From Sodalis sp. CWE (GTDB taxonomy: Bacteria > Pseudomonadota > Gammaproteobacteria > Enterobacterales > Enterobacteriaceae), in NCBI RefSeq assembly GCF_019646055.1, contig NZ_JAESFE010000001.1, positions 1-64,000 of the forward strand: 64,000 nt of DNA, read 5' to 3'. The position numbers and the translations under genes were made by a program. Positions 31,236-45,266 of the stretch are shown piece by piece (the first letter of the stretch is position 1; the number at the start of each line of letters is the position of its first letter). The notes below the pieces were generated by a model. That model was not told the origin of the DNA and searched no databases. It saw only the letters and a program-made list of their open reading frames with translations.

Positions 31236-31374
31236 TTTAAAACCTCTTAACTGCTGTTTTTAAAAACCATGGTTAATTGTTCTATGTTTTTCAAGAAATT
31301 TTTAGAAAAATCACAACTAATGTAAGCAACGTTGTATTAAAGAGAGATAAATAGGTACATGGGAAATTTTTTAA

Positions 31375-32874
31375 TTACATTACCAAACGACGAAAATCAG
31401 ACATTATCTCATTGATTAAATTGATAAAACGAGCACCATCAGCACCATCAATAACTCGATGATCGTAAGATAATGACAAGGGAAGTATTAATTTTGGCGA
31501 AAAATCTTTACCATTCCATATTCCCTTCATAGATAACTTGGATACACCGAGTGTAGCTACTTCGGGAGCATTTACAATAGGAGTAAAAGCAATACCCCCG
31601 ATTCCTCCTAGATTAGAGATGGTAAAACACCCACTTTCCATATCTGATAAATTTAATTTACCAGAACGAGCTTTTTTTGAAATTTCTGTCAGTTCGTAAG
31701 ATAACTCTAAGATACCTTTTTTTTTTATGTTTCGAAACACCGGCACAAGCAAACCATTTGGCGTATCAACTGCAACACCAATATTAATATATTTTTTCAA
31801 AATTAATTTCTGTGTGTCTGCTAATAATGAACTATTAAAACGAGGAAATTCTTCTAAAGCTTTAGCAACCGCTTTCATAATAAAAACTAATAGAGTGATT
31901 TTAATATTTTCTTTTTTCTTTGCCGCTTCTTCGTTTTGCTTTTTACGAAAAATTTCTATCTCGGTTACATCAACTTCATCAAATTGAGTAACATGTGGGA
32001 TCATCATCCAATTTCGATGCAAATTAGCACCAGAAATTTTTTGAATGCGATTTAATTCTTCCTCTTTAGTATCACCGAACTTACTAAAATCTATTTTAGG
32101 CCATGGGAGCAACGATGATGCAACCGAATCAAAATTTATGGTCCTTAAATTAGCATCAGTATTTTGTACTGCTTTTTTAATATAGAACTGAACATCTTCA
32201 TATAGAATGCGACCTTTTCTTCCAGAGCCTTTTATTTTTTCTAGATTAATACCAAATTCTCTTGCTAAACGGCGAACTACCGGGCTAGCATGGATATAGG
32301 GGTATTTTTCGATAATTTGATCTACTCCATTGGAGGACGATAAAACATCGTTCACACTTTTATGTAAATTTGACTGCGACGAAGAACCTTCAGTTCCAGC
32401 TGTATCGCTCGTCATGTCAATAGTTTTCGAAGAAGAAATAGAAACAACGTCTTCCTCAAGTTCAAATATCATTATCTTTGAACCAGTTCTTACTGTATCA
32501 CCAATATTAACACTAATTTCTCTAACAGTACCTGTACACGGAGAAGGAATTTCCATTACGGCTTTATTCCCTTCAACAGTGATAAGTGACTGCTCAACTG
32601 TAACTTTTTCGCCAATTTTTACTAAAATTTCCGTAACTTCTACCTCATCGATACCAATATCAGGCATATTAACTTCTTTTTTCTGTAAAAAAGAACTCGT
32701 CAATTCAGATTGACAAGTAGACTCAGCTCCAATTATTTCATGACTCATTATTAATTCTTCATCAACACTGTCATCACACGAACTCATTAAAGTTTCAGTA
32801 ACTTGTTCTTTATTCTCTATGCTGACGATATCTGAATCTTTGGCTATAGCTGATAAATTGATTTTGATATCCAT
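31375..32874 (-). CDS. aceF: Pyruvate dehydrogenase E2 (dihydrolipoyl acetyltransferase), single lipoyl domain
   Basis: Core of the pyruvate dehydrogenase complex; moves acetyl groups from E1 to CoA. It is 499 aa against 630 in E. coli, which has three lipoyl domains. Here one recognisable lipoyl domain (about 68-140) follows an atypical acidic N-terminal segment of about 65 residues. That segment starts MDIKIN and may be the worn-down first domain. The lipoyl lysine K104 sits in GNKA, where the family has GDKA. The peripheral subunit-binding domain is about 190-232 ([14 protein letters not shown]). The catalytic domain ends with [11 protein letters not shown], giving H472 and D476. AGGAG precedes the ATG. 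It lies 22 bp after aceE. Confidence 0.96.
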   Translation of the reverse strand: MDIKINLSAIAKDSDIVSIENKEQVTETLMSSCDDSVDEELIMSHEIIGAESTCQSELTSSFLQKKEVNMPDIGIDEVEVTEILVKIGEKVTVEQSLITVEGNKAVMEIPSPCTGTVREISVNIGDTVRTGSKIMIFELEEDVVSISSSKTIDMTSDTAGTEGSSSQSNLHKSVNDVLSSSNGVDQIIEKYPYIHASPVVRRLAREFGINLEKIKGSGRKGRILYEDVQFYIKKAVQNTDANLRTINFDSVASSLLPWPKIDFSKFGDTKEEELNRIQKISGANLHRNWMMIPHVTQFDEVDVTEIEIFRKKQNEEAAKKKENIKITLLVFIMKAVAKALEEFPRFNSSLLADTQKLILKKYINIGVAVDTPNGLLVPVFRNIKKKGILELSYELTEISKKARSGKLNLSDMESGCFTISNLGGIGGIAFTPIVNAPEVATLGVSKLSMKGIWNGKDFSPKLILPLSLSYDHRVIDGADGARFINLINEIMSDFRRLVM

Positions 32875-32896
32875 AATGTATTTACTCCTGCCTCGC

Positions 32897-35578
32897 TTAA
32901 ATTAAGCGAGGACTAACTTTATCGGGATTGATATTGAACCTATTAATGGCTTGTGACGCAACATTAAAACTAATATCACCACATTTGGCAAGTGCACTAA
33001 GTGCTGCAAGTACAATGTAGCTAGCATCTATTTCAAAATAATGACGCAAATTTTCGCGGCTATCGGAACGACCAAAACCATCAGTACCTAAAACTTGAAA
33101 TGTTTTAGCAGGGACAAAGTTTCGTATTTGTTCAGCAAATAGCTTCATATAATCAGTGGACGCCACTATTGGTGAATCATTTAATACAGTAGTTATGTAT
33201 GGTACTCGCGGATTTTCCATTGGATGTAACATGTTCCATCTTTCACAATCTTGTCCTTCTCTCGCTAATTCAGTAAAAGAAGTTACACTATATACATCAG
33301 AACCGATCCCATAATCCTGCAATAAGATATGTGCAGCATTACGAACATGACGAAGAATTGCTCCTGAACCCATAAGTTGCACTTTACCTTTACTTCCTTC
33401 TAATGTTTCTAGTTTATAGATTCCTTTACAAATTCCCTCTTCTACACCTTTTGGAATAGCCGGCATAATGTAGTTTTCGTTTACTGTTGTAAGATAATAG
33501 TAAATATTTTCCGGATTGTTTCCATACATCCTAGTTAATCCGTTATGGATAATTACTGCAACTTCATAGGCATAAGCAGGATCATAAGATATACAGTTTG
33601 GAATAGATAAAGATTGAATATGACTATGACCATCTTCGTGCTGTAACCCTTCTCCGTTCAAAGTAGTTCTTCCAGAAGTTCCGCCGATAAGAAAACCTCG
33701 CGCCTGTTGATCTCCAGCAGCCCAACAAAGATCACCGATTCGTTGAAAACCGAACATTGAGTAATAAATATAAAATGGGATCATTGGAAAATTATTTGTA
33801 CTATAAGAAGTAGCCGCTGCTAGCCAAGAGGCAGCTGCTCCTAATTCGCTTATTCCTTCTTGCAAGATTTGTCCATTCTTATCTTCACGATAATAAGAAA
33901 CTTGTTCCTGATCTTGGGGAGTGTATAACTGTCCATTAGGACTATAGATACCTATTTGACGAAAAAGACCTTCCATACCAAAAGTGCGAGCTTCATCAGC
34001 AATAATTGGAACTATGTGATTTTTGATCGAGTTATTTTTTAAAATTAAATTCAGAATACGAACAAAGGCAATTGTTGTAGAAATTTCTCTCTTCTGCTCC
34101 TCCAGAAGAGATGCAAACTCTTTTAATGTAGGTAGTTCAAGTTGCTTAGTAGAATTTTTTAGTCGACTAGGAAGGTAACCAAACAGTGCTTGTCGTTTTT
34201 TATGCAAATATTTATATTCTTCACTTTCTTTTTTGAAGGTTATAAAAGGTAGCGTTTCAATCTTGTCATCAGTAATACTCTTTAGATTAAAACGATCGCG
34301 AAAATAACGAATGCCTTCCATGTTAATTTTCTTTACCTGATGAGCAACATTCATTCCTTCTGCGGAGATACCCATGCCATATCCTTTGATAGTGTGCATT
34401 AAGATAACTACAGGTTTACCAATTGTGTTTTTGGCTTTTTCGAAGGCTGCATAAATTTTCTTTGGATCATGTCCACCACGATCTAATGCCCATATTTCTT
34501 CATCGCTCATATCTTTTACTAGTGATGCGGTTTCTGAAAATTTACCGAAAAAGTGTTTACGAATATAAGCACCATTTTTTGATTTAAATGTTTGATAATC
34601 CCCATCGACAGTTTCATTCATTAATTGAACAAGTTTACCAGATTTATCTTTACGTAGCAACGTATCCCAACGGCTTCCCCAGATGACTTTAATTACTTTC
34701 CAACCAGCGCCTTCAAATATTCCCTCTAGTTCATTAATAATTTTTCCATTACCGGTTACCGGTCCATCTAAACGTTGCAAGTTGCAATTAATAACAAATA
34801 CCAGATTATCTAATTTTTCACGAGTTGCAATGGTAATAGCGCCTTTAGATTCTGGTTCGTCCATTTCACCATCTCCAAGAAAAGCATAAACAGTTTGATT
34901 AGTGGTATCCTTCAGTGAACGATGATTTAAATATTTTAAAAATTTTGCTTGATAAATAGCACTAATTGCACCGAGACCCATTGATACTGTCGGAAATTGC
35001 CAGAAACTTGGCATCAATTTTGGATGAGGATAGGAAGGCAGCCCTTTTCCGTTTATTTCTTGACGAAAGTTATCCAACTGTTCTTTATTTAATCGACCCT
35101 CAAGAAAAGCTCGTGCGTATATTCCTGGAGAGGAGTGCCCTTGAAAATAAACTAAATCTCCACCATCCATATCATTACGTGCTCGAAAAAAATGGTTGAA
35201 ACAAACTTCATAAATAGTGGCTGATGATTGAAACGAAGCTATGTGACCACCTAATTCTAAATTTTTTTTCGAAGCATGCAATACAATCATAAGAGCGTTC
35301 CAACGAATAGCAGAACGAATGCGACGTTCTAGTTCTAGATCGCCTGGATATTCCGGTTCCTCTTCAAGAGGAATTGAATTAATATAATCTCCTCGCCTAG
35401 TATAAACTATTTCTTTCTTTGTAATTTTACTAACGGGATCCATGCATACTTTTTTAAGTATCTGATTAATCAAAAATTGTGCGCGTTCGACGCCTTCTTC
35501 ACGGATAACAGATTCGACTGCTTGAAGCCAATCGCGTGTTTCGATCGGATCCACGTCATCGTACAAATATTCTGACAT
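32897..35578 (-). CDS. aceE: Pyruvate dehydrogenase E1 component (homodimeric)
   Basis: Thiamine-diphosphate enzyme that decarboxylates pyruvate and reductively acetylates E2. It is 893 aa (E. coli 887) and aligns throughout. The thiamine-binding motif runs from [10 protein letters not shown] to [11 protein letters not shown]. Active-site histidine blocks YFQGHSSPG and HTIKGYGMG are present, as is the conserved [18 protein letters not shown] stretch. It starts at ATG 35578. First gene of the aceEF-lpdA operon. The pyruvate-sensing repressor gene pdhR, which heads this operon in E. coli, is not found upstream, so pyruvate control of transcription is probably lost. Confidence 0.98.
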   Translation of the reverse strand: MSEYLYDDVDPIETRDWLQAVESVIREEGVERAQFLINQILKKVCMDPVSKITKKEIVYTRRGDYINSIPLEEEPEYPGDLELERRIRSAIRWNALMIVLHASKKNLELGGHIASFQSSATIYEVCFNHFFRARNDMDGGDLVYFQGHSSPGIYARAFLEGRLNKEQLDNFRQEINGKGLPSYPHPKLMPSFWQFPTVSMGLGAISAIYQAKFLKYLNHRSLKDTTNQTVYAFLGDGEMDEPESKGAITIATREKLDNLVFVINCNLQRLDGPVTGNGKIINELEGIFEGAGWKVIKVIWGSRWDTLLRKDKSGKLVQLMNETVDGDYQTFKSKNGAYIRKHFFGKFSETASLVKDMSDEEIWALDRGGHDPKKIYAAFEKAKNTIGKPVVILMHTIKGYGMGISAEGMNVAHQVKKINMEGIRYFRDRFNLKSITDDKIETLPFITFKKESEEYKYLHKKRQALFGYLPSRLKNSTKQLELPTLKEFASLLEEQKREISTTIAFVRILNLILKNNSIKNHIVPIIADEARTFGMEGLFRQIGIYSPNGQLYTPQDQEQVSYYREDKNGQILQEGISELGAAASWLAAATSYSTNNFPMIPFYIYYSMFGFQRIGDLCWAAGDQQARGFLIGGTSGRTTLNGEGLQHEDGHSHIQSLSIPNCISYDPAYAYEVAVIIHNGLTRMYGNNPENIYYYLTTVNENYIMPAIPKGVEEGICKGIYKLETLEGSKGKVQLMGSGAILRHVRNAAHILLQDYGIGSDVYSVTSFTELAREGQDCERWNMLHPMENPRVPYITTVLNDSPIVASTDYMKLFAEQIRNFVPAKTFQVLGTDGFGRSDSRENLRHYFEIDASYIVLAALSALAKCGDISFNVASQAINRFNINPDKVSPRLI

Positions 35579-37950
<2,372 letters not shown>

Positions 37951-38500
37951 TTGTTTAATGATAAGTATGATACTACTATTTATTCTTCTTCTGTTCTACT
38001 GATCAAAAAAAAGACTTTCTTTTTATTTGTACAAAACATCTTTTTAAGATGAGTGTATGAAATTTTGAAAAAATGCCTGCATTCTTTAAATGAAGCTGAG
38101 AAGAATTAACTAACGATTTGCAGTAAACATAAATGCTCTACTTAAAATTTTCTCAAAAAATAGTTTCCTTATATATTAGTTTTAAATCTTTTTATATATT
38201 TAGAGTAATAAATCAGTTCGACTCTTCAATGTTTTTCTTTAACTTATTAAAGTGTCCAAATTAGAACTAAATTGTGAAGAAATTTAATTTATTAAATGTA
38301 TTTTTTTAATTGTTGGTATTGTGAAAAAAACGTACTTATCGTTGTTTATTCCTTATTAACTATAAGTTTCAATAGAATTGAACATAATTGTCTGAAATAT
38401 TATTTAAATCGTAATACTATTTTCAATAATCTCGAAAGAATATTTCTTCTATTAGAAATTTTTGGTTTATATTTTTCAAATCTCATAATTGTAATGACTA
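37951..38500. other. Spacer between convergent nadC and guaC
   Basis: E. coli has the ppdD-hofBC pilin genes here; none is recognisable. A hairpin with arms CATCTT/AAGATG and loop TTT is at 38037-38051. A low-complexity 71-aa frame at 38296-38511 overlaps the end of guaC and looks fortuitous. Confidence 0.55.
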
Positions 38501-39544
38501 CTAAAACTTAGTAAAAATCTTGTTCTCTTGTTCGGCAACATAAATAAAAGTAGTACGTTTAGTTAATTCTTTAAGTCTTGATGCTCCAACATAAGTACAA
38601 GCAGAACGTAAACTACCCAGTATATCACGGATGGAATGTTTTACAGGACCACGAATCGGTAATTTTACAGTTTTTCCTTCTGTTGCACGGTAATGAGCTA
38701 TACCTCCTATGTGCTTTTTCATGGCTGATTCTGAACTCATCCCATAGAATAACATAAATTTTTCTCCACATTCTTCAATGATTGTTCCTTCGCATTCGTC
38801 ATGACCAGCAAGCATGCCTCCTAGCATCACAAAATCTGCACCACCACCAAATGCTTTAGCAATATCACCAGGAACCGTACAACCACCATCACTAATAATT
38901 TGACCGTTCAGTCCATGAGCAGCATCTGAACATTCTATTATGGCTGATAATTGTGGATAACCAACTCCAGTTTTAACACGTGTGGTGCATACTGAACCAG
39001 GACCAATTCCTACTTTTACAATATCAGCGCCTGATAAAATCAGCTCTTCTACCATTTCTCCTGTAACTACATTACCAGCGCAAATCACTTTATTTGGCCA
39101 TTCTTCACGAGATTTTTTAACAAAAGTTACAAAATGTTCTGAATAGCCGTTAGCAACATCAATACAAATAAAATTTAAGTTTGGTGATAAAGATAAGATC
39201 TGTTTTGTTTTATCAAAGTCAAAAGGAGAAGTTCCGGTAGATACAATTACATCACGTAAAACCGCTTCTGATGTGATCGAGATAAATTCACGCCACTGAT
39301 TTGTATCATAATATTTATGTACAGCAGTGAGAATATTAAAAGAAGCAAGTGATTTAGCCATATGAAAAGTTCCTATAGTATCCATATTTGAAGCAATAAT
39401 TGGCACACCAGACCATTGAATGTTGGAATGTCTAAAAATAAAGTCACGCTGTAACTCAACGTGAGAACGACTTTTTAATGTAGATCGTTTTGGTCGAATA
39501 AGAACATCTTTGAAGCCTAGCTTCATATCTTCTTCTATGCGCAT
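38501..39544 (-). CDS. guaC: GMP reductase
   Basis: NADPH-dependent deamination of GMP to IMP, used to rebalance purines. I start at ATG 39544 (MRIEED) because AGGA sits about 8 nt upstream and this gives 347 aa, exactly the E. coli length; a longer frame begins at 39607 without support. The catalytic cysteine lies in [11 protein letters not shown]. Also present are the K+/substrate region [10 protein letters not shown] and the flap block [13 protein letters not shown]. Nearest neighbour with E. coli synteny is nadC. Retention of an interconversion enzyme rather than only de novo genes suggests purine traffic with the host. Confidence 0.97.
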   Translation of the reverse strand: MRIEEDMKLGFKDVLIRPKRSTLKSRSHVELQRDFIFRHSNIQWSGVPIIASNMDTIGTFHMAKSLASFNILTAVHKYYDTNQWREFISITSEAVLRDVIVSTGTSPFDFDKTKQILSLSPNLNFICIDVANGYSEHFVTFVKKSREEWPNKVICAGNVVTGEMVEELILSGADIVKVGIGPGSVCTTRVKTGVGYPQLSAIIECSDAAHGLNGQIISDGGCTVPGDIAKAFGGGADFVMLGGMLAGHDECEGTIIEECGEKFMLFYGMSSESAMKKHIGGIAHYRATEGKTVKLPIRGPVKHSIRDILGSLRSACTYVGASRLKELTKRTTFIYVAEQENKIFTKF

Positions 39545-40336
39545 AGAGTGTTCCTGATGAAAAGCGCATTGATCGCTTTCATATATTGAACGTGGTTTTA
39601 CCATCAAACACAGTTTTGTTTTTTAGAAAAAACCAGAAAAATGTATTAGATCGGAGTTAGCGCCTGTTTCTACCTGACTTATGTAGAACCGTATATTTAT
39701 TCTTACTTATTCTAAATCTTTTTTGGGAGATTACAAATCTCCTCGACTAAAGAAAACATTATCATTATAATGGCTACATTTTTTATTAAAAAAAATAAAG
39801 ATACATAATAGCCAGTATAGCTTTTTGCGTCTTTATTTTTGTCGTAAATAAATATAACTTAATGATTTAACGATCGAGTTAAAGTAATTAAGAAACTTTT
39901 CACTTTTTTAAATCACTTAAATGTAGATGCATCTCATGGTGAGTGATGATGATCCATACGGGCAAATAAGTGTGATTATACCTGAATAATATGAGCACCA
40001 ATAACTACCAATATTATTAACCATAGACATAGTACGTGATAGTACATTTATCTCAATAACGTGTTCTGTAAGCTAATCAGAAGGCTGATAGCGCTTATCC
40101 AAACATCCATGAAGAACAAAATATCTAGCTTTTTTCGATCACTGTTAGTTAATTAAGTTTTTATAAAAAATGATATCTGAACTTCCTCTTTGAAGACAAA
40201 AAAATTGATCTGTCAAAATTAATGCTTTGCTTGCTTTACTATTTATATTCTTCCTGATTTTAAATTCATATGATATTTTAATTACCTTAGAAAGATTATC
40301 TAAGAACCAGTGCTAATCAAATAAAAAATTAACTCT
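39545..40336. other. guaC-secA spacer with possible eroded yacG
   Basis: In E. coli mutT, yacG, zapD and coaE lie here. The stretch 39940-40120 is less A+T-rich than other spacers and looks like decayed coding DNA. On the + strand at 40064 the translation starts FCKLIRRLIALIQ, resembling FCSKRCQLIDLGEW of YacG, a small zinc protein that inhibits gyrase. It is also on the expected strand and next to secA. Stop codons interrupt the frame upstream. A hairpin with arms GGAGATT and loop ACA is at 39726-39742. Confidence 0.3.
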
Positions 40337-43054
40337 CTAAGAAGAATTATATTTTCCATGACAGTTTTTAAATTTTTTACCTGAACCACATAGACAAGGG
40401 TAATTTTGTTTTAACCTACCATTATCTATTGGTTTTTTTACAATTTTCCGTAGCTTTTCTTCTTCTGAAGCGAAATATACTATTTTCTGTTTTTTAATTG
40501 GGAAATTAAATCTCTCGTTTTTTTCTCTTTTTGTTTTTATTTCATTTGTCTCGTTTGTTTGCACCTTACTGAGTATACTAATAACTTCATATTTCAATAA
40601 ATCTAGCATGCCAGAAAACATGGCAAATGATTCTCTTTTATATTCTTGCTTCGGATCTTTTTGTGCATAACAACGTAGGTGAATTCCCTGACGTAAATAG
40701 TCCATTGACGCTAAGTGTTCTTTCCACAAGAAGTCAAGTGTTTTTATCATAACACTTTTCTCAAACTTACGCATTGCGTTGATGCCAACGATCTTTTCTT
40801 TTTTCCGATACTGAATTATTGCTTGCTCAAAAATACGTGTTTGTAGCGCTTTTTTATATAGTCTTGGCTCATTATTCAACCACTGAGATATAGGAATATC
40901 TAAATCAAAATCATTTTTAAGGCGTTTTTCTAATCCTGACAGATTCCAAAGCGATTCTGTTGGTTTTAGTAGAGTAGGAACGTAGGTATCAAGAACGCTC
41001 TTTAAGACATCTTTTCTAATATTCTTAATAGTTGCGCTAATATCTTCCTTACTAAGTAATGCATTGCGTTGAGTATAAATTATTCGACGTTGATCATTAG
41101 CAACGTCATCAAATTCTAATAATTGCTTACGAATATCAAAATTTCTACTTTCCACCCTCCGTTGAGCATTAGCAACTGCTTTGGTGACCCATGGATGTTC
41201 AATGGCTTCGCCATATTTCATGCCTAACTTTCGCATCATATTAGTAATACGTTCTGAAGCAAAAATACGCATCAAGGAATCTTCCATGGACAAATAAAAA
41301 CGAGAAGATCCAGCATCTCCCTGTCGTCCTGCACGACCACGTAACTGATTATCGATACGTCGAGATTCATGACGTTCGGTTCCAATAATATGTAAACCAC
41401 CAGAAATTAATACTGCCTCGTGGCGCGACTTCCAAGCATTTTTAATTTTAGAAATTTGTTTTTTATTTGGAAAACTCAGAGACGCAACTTCTGTCCGCCA
41501 GTTTCCTCCTAGCATGATATCAGTACCTCGTCCTGCCATATTTGTAGCAATGGTGACAGCTCCAGGTTGTCCTGCCTGGGAGATAATTTCAGCTTCCATG
41601 GCGTGGAATTTAGCATTTAATATCTTATGGGGAATACCAACTTTTTTTAATTTTCTGGAAATGAGTTCTGATTTTTCTATAGAAACAGTTCCAACAAGGA
41701 CAGGCTGTTCTCGTTGGGTACACGCTTTAATGTCATTAATAATTGCATCAATTTTTTCTTTTTCTGTCATATAAACAAGATCAGCTAAATCTTTACGAAC
41801 CATAGGGCGATTAGCTGGTACTACAATCGTATCTAGTTTATAAGTTGAACTAAATTCAAAAGCTTCTGTTTTGGCTGTACCCGTCATGCCTGCTAATTTC
41901 TCGTATAGACGAAAGTAATTCTGAAAGGTTATTGATGCCAATGTTTGATTTTCGCCTTGAATTATAACATTTTCTTTAGCCTCTATTGCTTGATGTAAAC
42001 CATCAGACCACCGTCTTCCAGGCATTGAACGCCCTGTATGCTCATCAACAATAATCACTTCTCCATTTTTGACAATATAATCTACATCACGAATAAATAG
42101 TATATTAGCCCGTAAAGCGGCAATTATATGGTGCATTAATCCAATATTATTGGATGAATAAAGTGAGTCATCTTTCTTTATGAATCCGTTTTTTAATAAC
42201 AATTTTTCGATAAATATCAAACCACGTTCAGTTAAATTTATTTGACGACTTTTCTCATCTACCGAAAAATGTCCTTTACCATGAAAATTTTCTGAGTCTT
42301 CCTGATCTTGAGGAATCAGATAAGCAATAAGCTTGTTGATACGATGATATATATCTGAACTATTTTCTGTTGGACCAGATATAATTAACGGAGTACGAGC
42401 CTCATCAATCAATATAGAATCTACTTCATCTATTAGCGCATAATGTAGCTTGCGTTGGACTCGTTCTTCTTGATTAAATATCATATTATCACGTAAATAA
42501 TCGAATCCGTATTCATTATTAGTACCATAAGTAATATCAGCTGCGTAAGCAGCATGTTTATCTAACATTGACAAACCAGGAAGGTTAACCCCAACGCTTA
42601 ATCCCAAAAATTCGAATAATGGACGATTGTTTTCTGCATCTCGCTGCGCCAGATAATCGTTTACAGTTACTATATGAACCCCTTTTCCAGTCAAAGCATT
42701 CAAATATGCAGGTAAGACAGCCGTTAGAGTTTTTCCCTCTCCGGTTTGCATTTCAGCAATGCAATGGTCATTAAGCACTATTCCACCTATTAATTGTACA
42801 TCAAAATGACGCATACCAAATATTCTTTTACTAGCTTCGCGTACTACAGCAAAAGCCTCTGGTAATAGACTATCAAGAGTTTCTCTTCGAGAGAGACGAT
42901 TTTGAAATTCAATAGTTTTAGCCGCAAGTTGTTCGTTACTTAATTGTTCTATTTTTGGCTCTATTTGATTAATGAAGTCTACTGTTCTATTTATGCGGCG
43001 TAAAGCACGATCATTGCGATTACCAAATAATTTGGTGAATAATTTTGCTAACAT
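40337..43054 (-). CDS. secA: Preprotein translocase ATPase SecA
   Basis: Motor that drives preproteins through SecYEG. It is 905 aa (E. coli 901). Walker A MQTGEGKT ends at K108-T109, and Walker B with the DEAD-like block [15 protein letters not shown] starts near 205. The helicase motif block GRAGRQGD and the helical scaffold are intact. The C-terminal zinc finger C887, C889, C898 and H899 binds SecB and lipid in relatives. The translational regulator secM, located between lpxC and secA in E. coli, is absent here, so arrest-based secretion sensing is not possible at this locus. Confidence 0.98.
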   Translation of the reverse strand: MLAKLFTKLFGNRNDRALRRINRTVDFINQIEPKIEQLSNEQLAAKTIEFQNRLSRRETLDSLLPEAFAVVREASKRIFGMRHFDVQLIGGIVLNDHCIAEMQTGEGKTLTAVLPAYLNALTGKGVHIVTVNDYLAQRDAENNRPLFEFLGLSVGVNLPGLSMLDKHAAYAADITYGTNNEYGFDYLRDNMIFNQEERVQRKLHYALIDEVDSILIDEARTPLIISGPTENSSDIYHRINKLIAYLIPQDQEDSENFHGKGHFSVDEKSRQINLTERGLIFIEKLLLKNGFIKKDDSLYSSNNIGLMHHIIAALRANILFIRDVDYIVKNGEVIIVDEHTGRSMPGRRWSDGLHQAIEAKENVIIQGENQTLASITFQNYFRLYEKLAGMTGTAKTEAFEFSSTYKLDTIVVPANRPMVRKDLADLVYMTEKEKIDAIINDIKACTQREQPVLVGTVSIEKSELISRKLKKVGIPHKILNAKFHAMEAEIISQAGQPGAVTIATNMAGRGTDIMLGGNWRTEVASLSFPNKKQISKIKNAWKSRHEAVLISGGLHIIGTERHESRRIDNQLRGRAGRQGDAGSSRFYLSMEDSLMRIFASERITNMMRKLGMKYGEAIEHPWVTKAVANAQRRVESRNFDIRKQLLEFDDVANDQRRIIYTQRNALLSKEDISATIKNIRKDVLKSVLDTYVPTLLKPTESLWNLSGLEKRLKNDFDLDIPISQWLNNEPRLYKKALQTRIFEQAIIQYRKKEKIVGINAMRKFEKSVMIKTLDFLWKEHLASMDYLRQGIHLRCYAQKDPKQEYKRESFAMFSGMLDLLKYEVISILSKVQTNETNEIKTKREKNERFNFPIKKQKIVYFASEEEKLRKIVKKPIDNGRLKQNYPCLCGSGKKFKNCHGKYNSS

Positions 43055-43698
43055 ATTAGTTAATAAATCTCATCTGTAAATATAGTTTATCTGTGAATAT
43101 TGATTAAAATTTTCAACAAAGAAATATAATCTCCTTCTTTTTTTTAAACAATTTTATTTATGGTAACGTTATACCTTCCTTTCATTTGTATCAAGGATAT
43201 ATCCTTTCTTACATTCTTAAGAAGTAATATACATATAATGAGGCATTATCAATTCACATAATCTAAAATTATTATAGTTGTGCTTTTTTACAATTTACTA
43301 AAAACTCGATAATAAGTGTGTCATCAATTTTATCCAAAACAACTAACTCTTAATTACATGCTATTATGTTTTCTTAATTCTATAAAAAAGACAATTATGC
43401 ATTTAAATAAAAAAATAAATAGAATTCTATATAAAAGAAGATCGATCTAATTATCTAGAAATAGTAAGTTATAAAAAAGAACTTTCATCAACCTTGTTTA
43501 ATCATCATTAAAAATGCTAGTGTCTCACCTATTGACTTAGTAAATATAAATTGTTAGCTTGTTCTTTTGTGCAAAAAGAATTTACAGCATAGTGATCAGC
43601 TTTAAATTCAAAAAGTGTTTAAATACATATTTTTTCGAACTTATCTTAATGGGATAATGATCTTTACTTCAAAATATTTTTTATTTCATTCAAACGTC
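43055..43698. other. Divergent spacer between secA and the DciA-like gene; secM absent
   Basis: About 640 bp without a gene. I looked on the minus strand for the secM arrest peptide ending GIRAGP and did not find it. The region should hold promoters for secA and for the plus-strand gene. A TTGACT at about 43523 has no good -10 partner. A longer frame for the downstream gene reaches back to GTG 43615, but that part lacks homology. Confidence 0.5.
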
Positions 43699-44241
43699 AT
43701 GTGCAATAATCGTCCGCAACCTATCAACAACTTATTTAACCTTTTTTCTAAAAAAGATTATCGTTTTGCGCCTTTATTAAAAATTCAAAGACATGCTACT
43801 TTATTATTAAAAATAAATCGTGCAATTAATGAATTATTACCGGAATCAATACGACCATGGTGCCGCGTTGCAAATATTCGTCATAAAGTCTTAATATTGG
43901 AAGTCGCCAGTGCTAGTTGGAAATTTCGGTTAAATTTTGAACGATCTCAATTGTTGTCAGCATCAAAAGCGCGAATTTTGCCGTTTTTTTCGTCTATTGA
44001 TATTAGAATTAATCCAGGATTAGCTAGAAAACAGCTTTTAACCATGAAAAATAGTAATCAAAATTATCAAGCTGATAATCCTTTTCTTAACAAGAAAAAA
44101 CTACGACATAAAATGGTGAGACAATTTTTGAGTGAAAAAAGTGCAGAATCTATCCGTCATCTTGCTTTGCAAAATAACGGAAGAGTAAAAAACGCGTTAG
44201 AACGGTTGGCTTCCCTCTCAGAGAGAAGATCAATTAATTAA
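43699..44241 (+). CDS. DUF721/DciA-like protein
   Basis: Has the DUF721 pattern at about residues 25-95: a helix with [16 protein letters not shown], then [23 protein letters not shown] and a final SIDIRINPG. DciA is the ancestral operator that helps load replicative helicase DnaB; phage-derived DnaC replaced it in E. coli. The location between lpxC and secA, transcribed opposite to both, is a usual home of this family in gammaproteobacteria. I start at ATG 43699 (MCNNRPQPI), giving 180 aa. The longer frame from GTG 43615 is possible. The C-terminal third is basic and unlike anything I recognise. The 3' end overlaps the lpxC 3' end by 12 bp. Domain call firm; helicase-loading role inferred. 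Confidence 0.85.
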   Translation: MCNNRPQPINNLFNLFSKKDYRFAPLLKIQRHATLLLKINRAINELLPESIRPWCRVANIRHKVLILEVASASWKFRLNFERSQLLSASKARILPFFSSIDIRINPGLARKQLLTMKNSNQNYQADNPFLNKKKLRHKMVRQFLSEKSAESIRHLALQNNGRVKNALERLASLSERRSIN

Positions 44242-45174
44242 TCTTTTATCACTATTATAGCAAGTATTTTTCTTTGCAACATCAAACGTCAACGGTAATT
44301 TAGTTTCATCTTCAAAGGTTTTTAATTCCCAAGCCCATTGAGATTCTAAAACTTTTTTTAGTAATTTATTATTCATAGTGTGACCGGATTTAAAGGCACT
44401 AAATGCACCAATAATATTGTAACCACAAATAAATAAGTCACCGATAGCGTCAAGTACTTTATGACGAATAAATTCATCTTCAAATCGCAAACCATCTTTA
44501 TTCATTATACGATAATTGTTAATTACAATAGCGCAATCAAAACTGCCGCCAAGCGCTAATCCGCAAGATTGTAGACGTTTAATGTCGCACATAAAACCAA
44601 AAGTTCTTGCGCGACTTATTTGTTGCACGAAAGATTCCGTAGAAAAATTTAAAAAAAAATGTTGCGATCTAGCCTCGATTACAGGATGATTAAAATCAAT
44701 AGTAAAATCAAGTGTAAAACCTTCATGCGGGCTCAACTCAGCCCATTTTTCTTCTTCTTCAACGCGTATTTTTTGTTTTAGAAAAAGAAATTTTTTAGCA
44801 CTATCAACTTCTTCAATTCCTGCATCTAGTAACAAACGAACAAATGGACTAGCGCTTCCATCCATGATAGGAATTTCAGGTGCATCTACTTCAACAACAA
44901 TGTTATCAATTCCTAACCCAGCTAGTGCAGCATTTAAATGTTCTACAGTTGAAATTTTTATATTGTTTTCATTTACTAAGCAAGTGCATAAAAAAGTATC
45001 TCGTACTGATCGAATATCTATAGGAAAATCTATTGGTGGATTCAGATCTGTTCGACGATAGATTACCCCAGTATTTGCAGATGCAGGTTTTAGGGTTAAT
45101 TTAACTTTTTTTCCGGTATGAAGTCCGACTCCGATAGTTTGTGCAATACGCTTTAATGTCCGTTGCTTGATCAT
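44230..45174 (-). CDS. lpxC: UDP-3-O-acyl-N-acetylglucosamine deacetylase
   Basis: Zinc amidase catalysing the committed step of lipid A synthesis. It is 314 aa (E. coli 305). The zinc-binding [13 protein letters not shown] block (H about 79) and the [10 protein letters not shown] motif supply two His and one Asp; a further active-site His is in [10 protein letters not shown]. It starts at ATG 45174 and follows ftsZ by about 90 bp, as in E. coli. Retention with mur genes implies a genuine outer membrane. E. coli LpxC is degraded by FtsH through its C-terminus; the tail here differs, so that control may not apply. Confidence 0.97.
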   Translation of the reverse strand: MIKQRTLKRIAQTIGVGLHTGKKVKLTLKPASANTGVIYRRTDLNPPIDFPIDIRSVRDTFLCTCLVNENNIKISTVEHLNAALAGLGIDNIVVEVDAPEIPIMDGSASPFVRLLLDAGIEEVDSAKKFLFLKQKIRVEEEEKWAELSPHEGFTLDFTIDFNHPVIEARSQHFFLNFSTESFVQQISRARTFGFMCDIKRLQSCGLALGGSFDCAIVINNYRIMNKDGLRFEDEFIRHKVLDAIGDLFICGYNIIGAFSAFKSGHTMNNKLLKKVLESQWAWELKTFEDETKLPLTFDVAKKNTCYNSDKRLIN

Positions 45175-45266
45175 TTACTTCTCATGTATATTTTATCGAC
45201 GCTATCCATTTAGCGGAAAGATTAAAATATAGAATGAATATCTTTTGGAAAATCTGCTACCGTATT

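Noticed and set aside
38296-38511. Plus-strand 71-aa frame at the end of guaC
   Set aside because: Low-complexity Ile/Phe/Leu/Asn content, overlaps guaC antisense, no ribosome-binding site or family match.
39545-40000. coaE remnant near guaC
   Set aside because: A few isolated matches to the C-terminal region were no better than chance, and the Walker A motif GGIGSGKS is absent.
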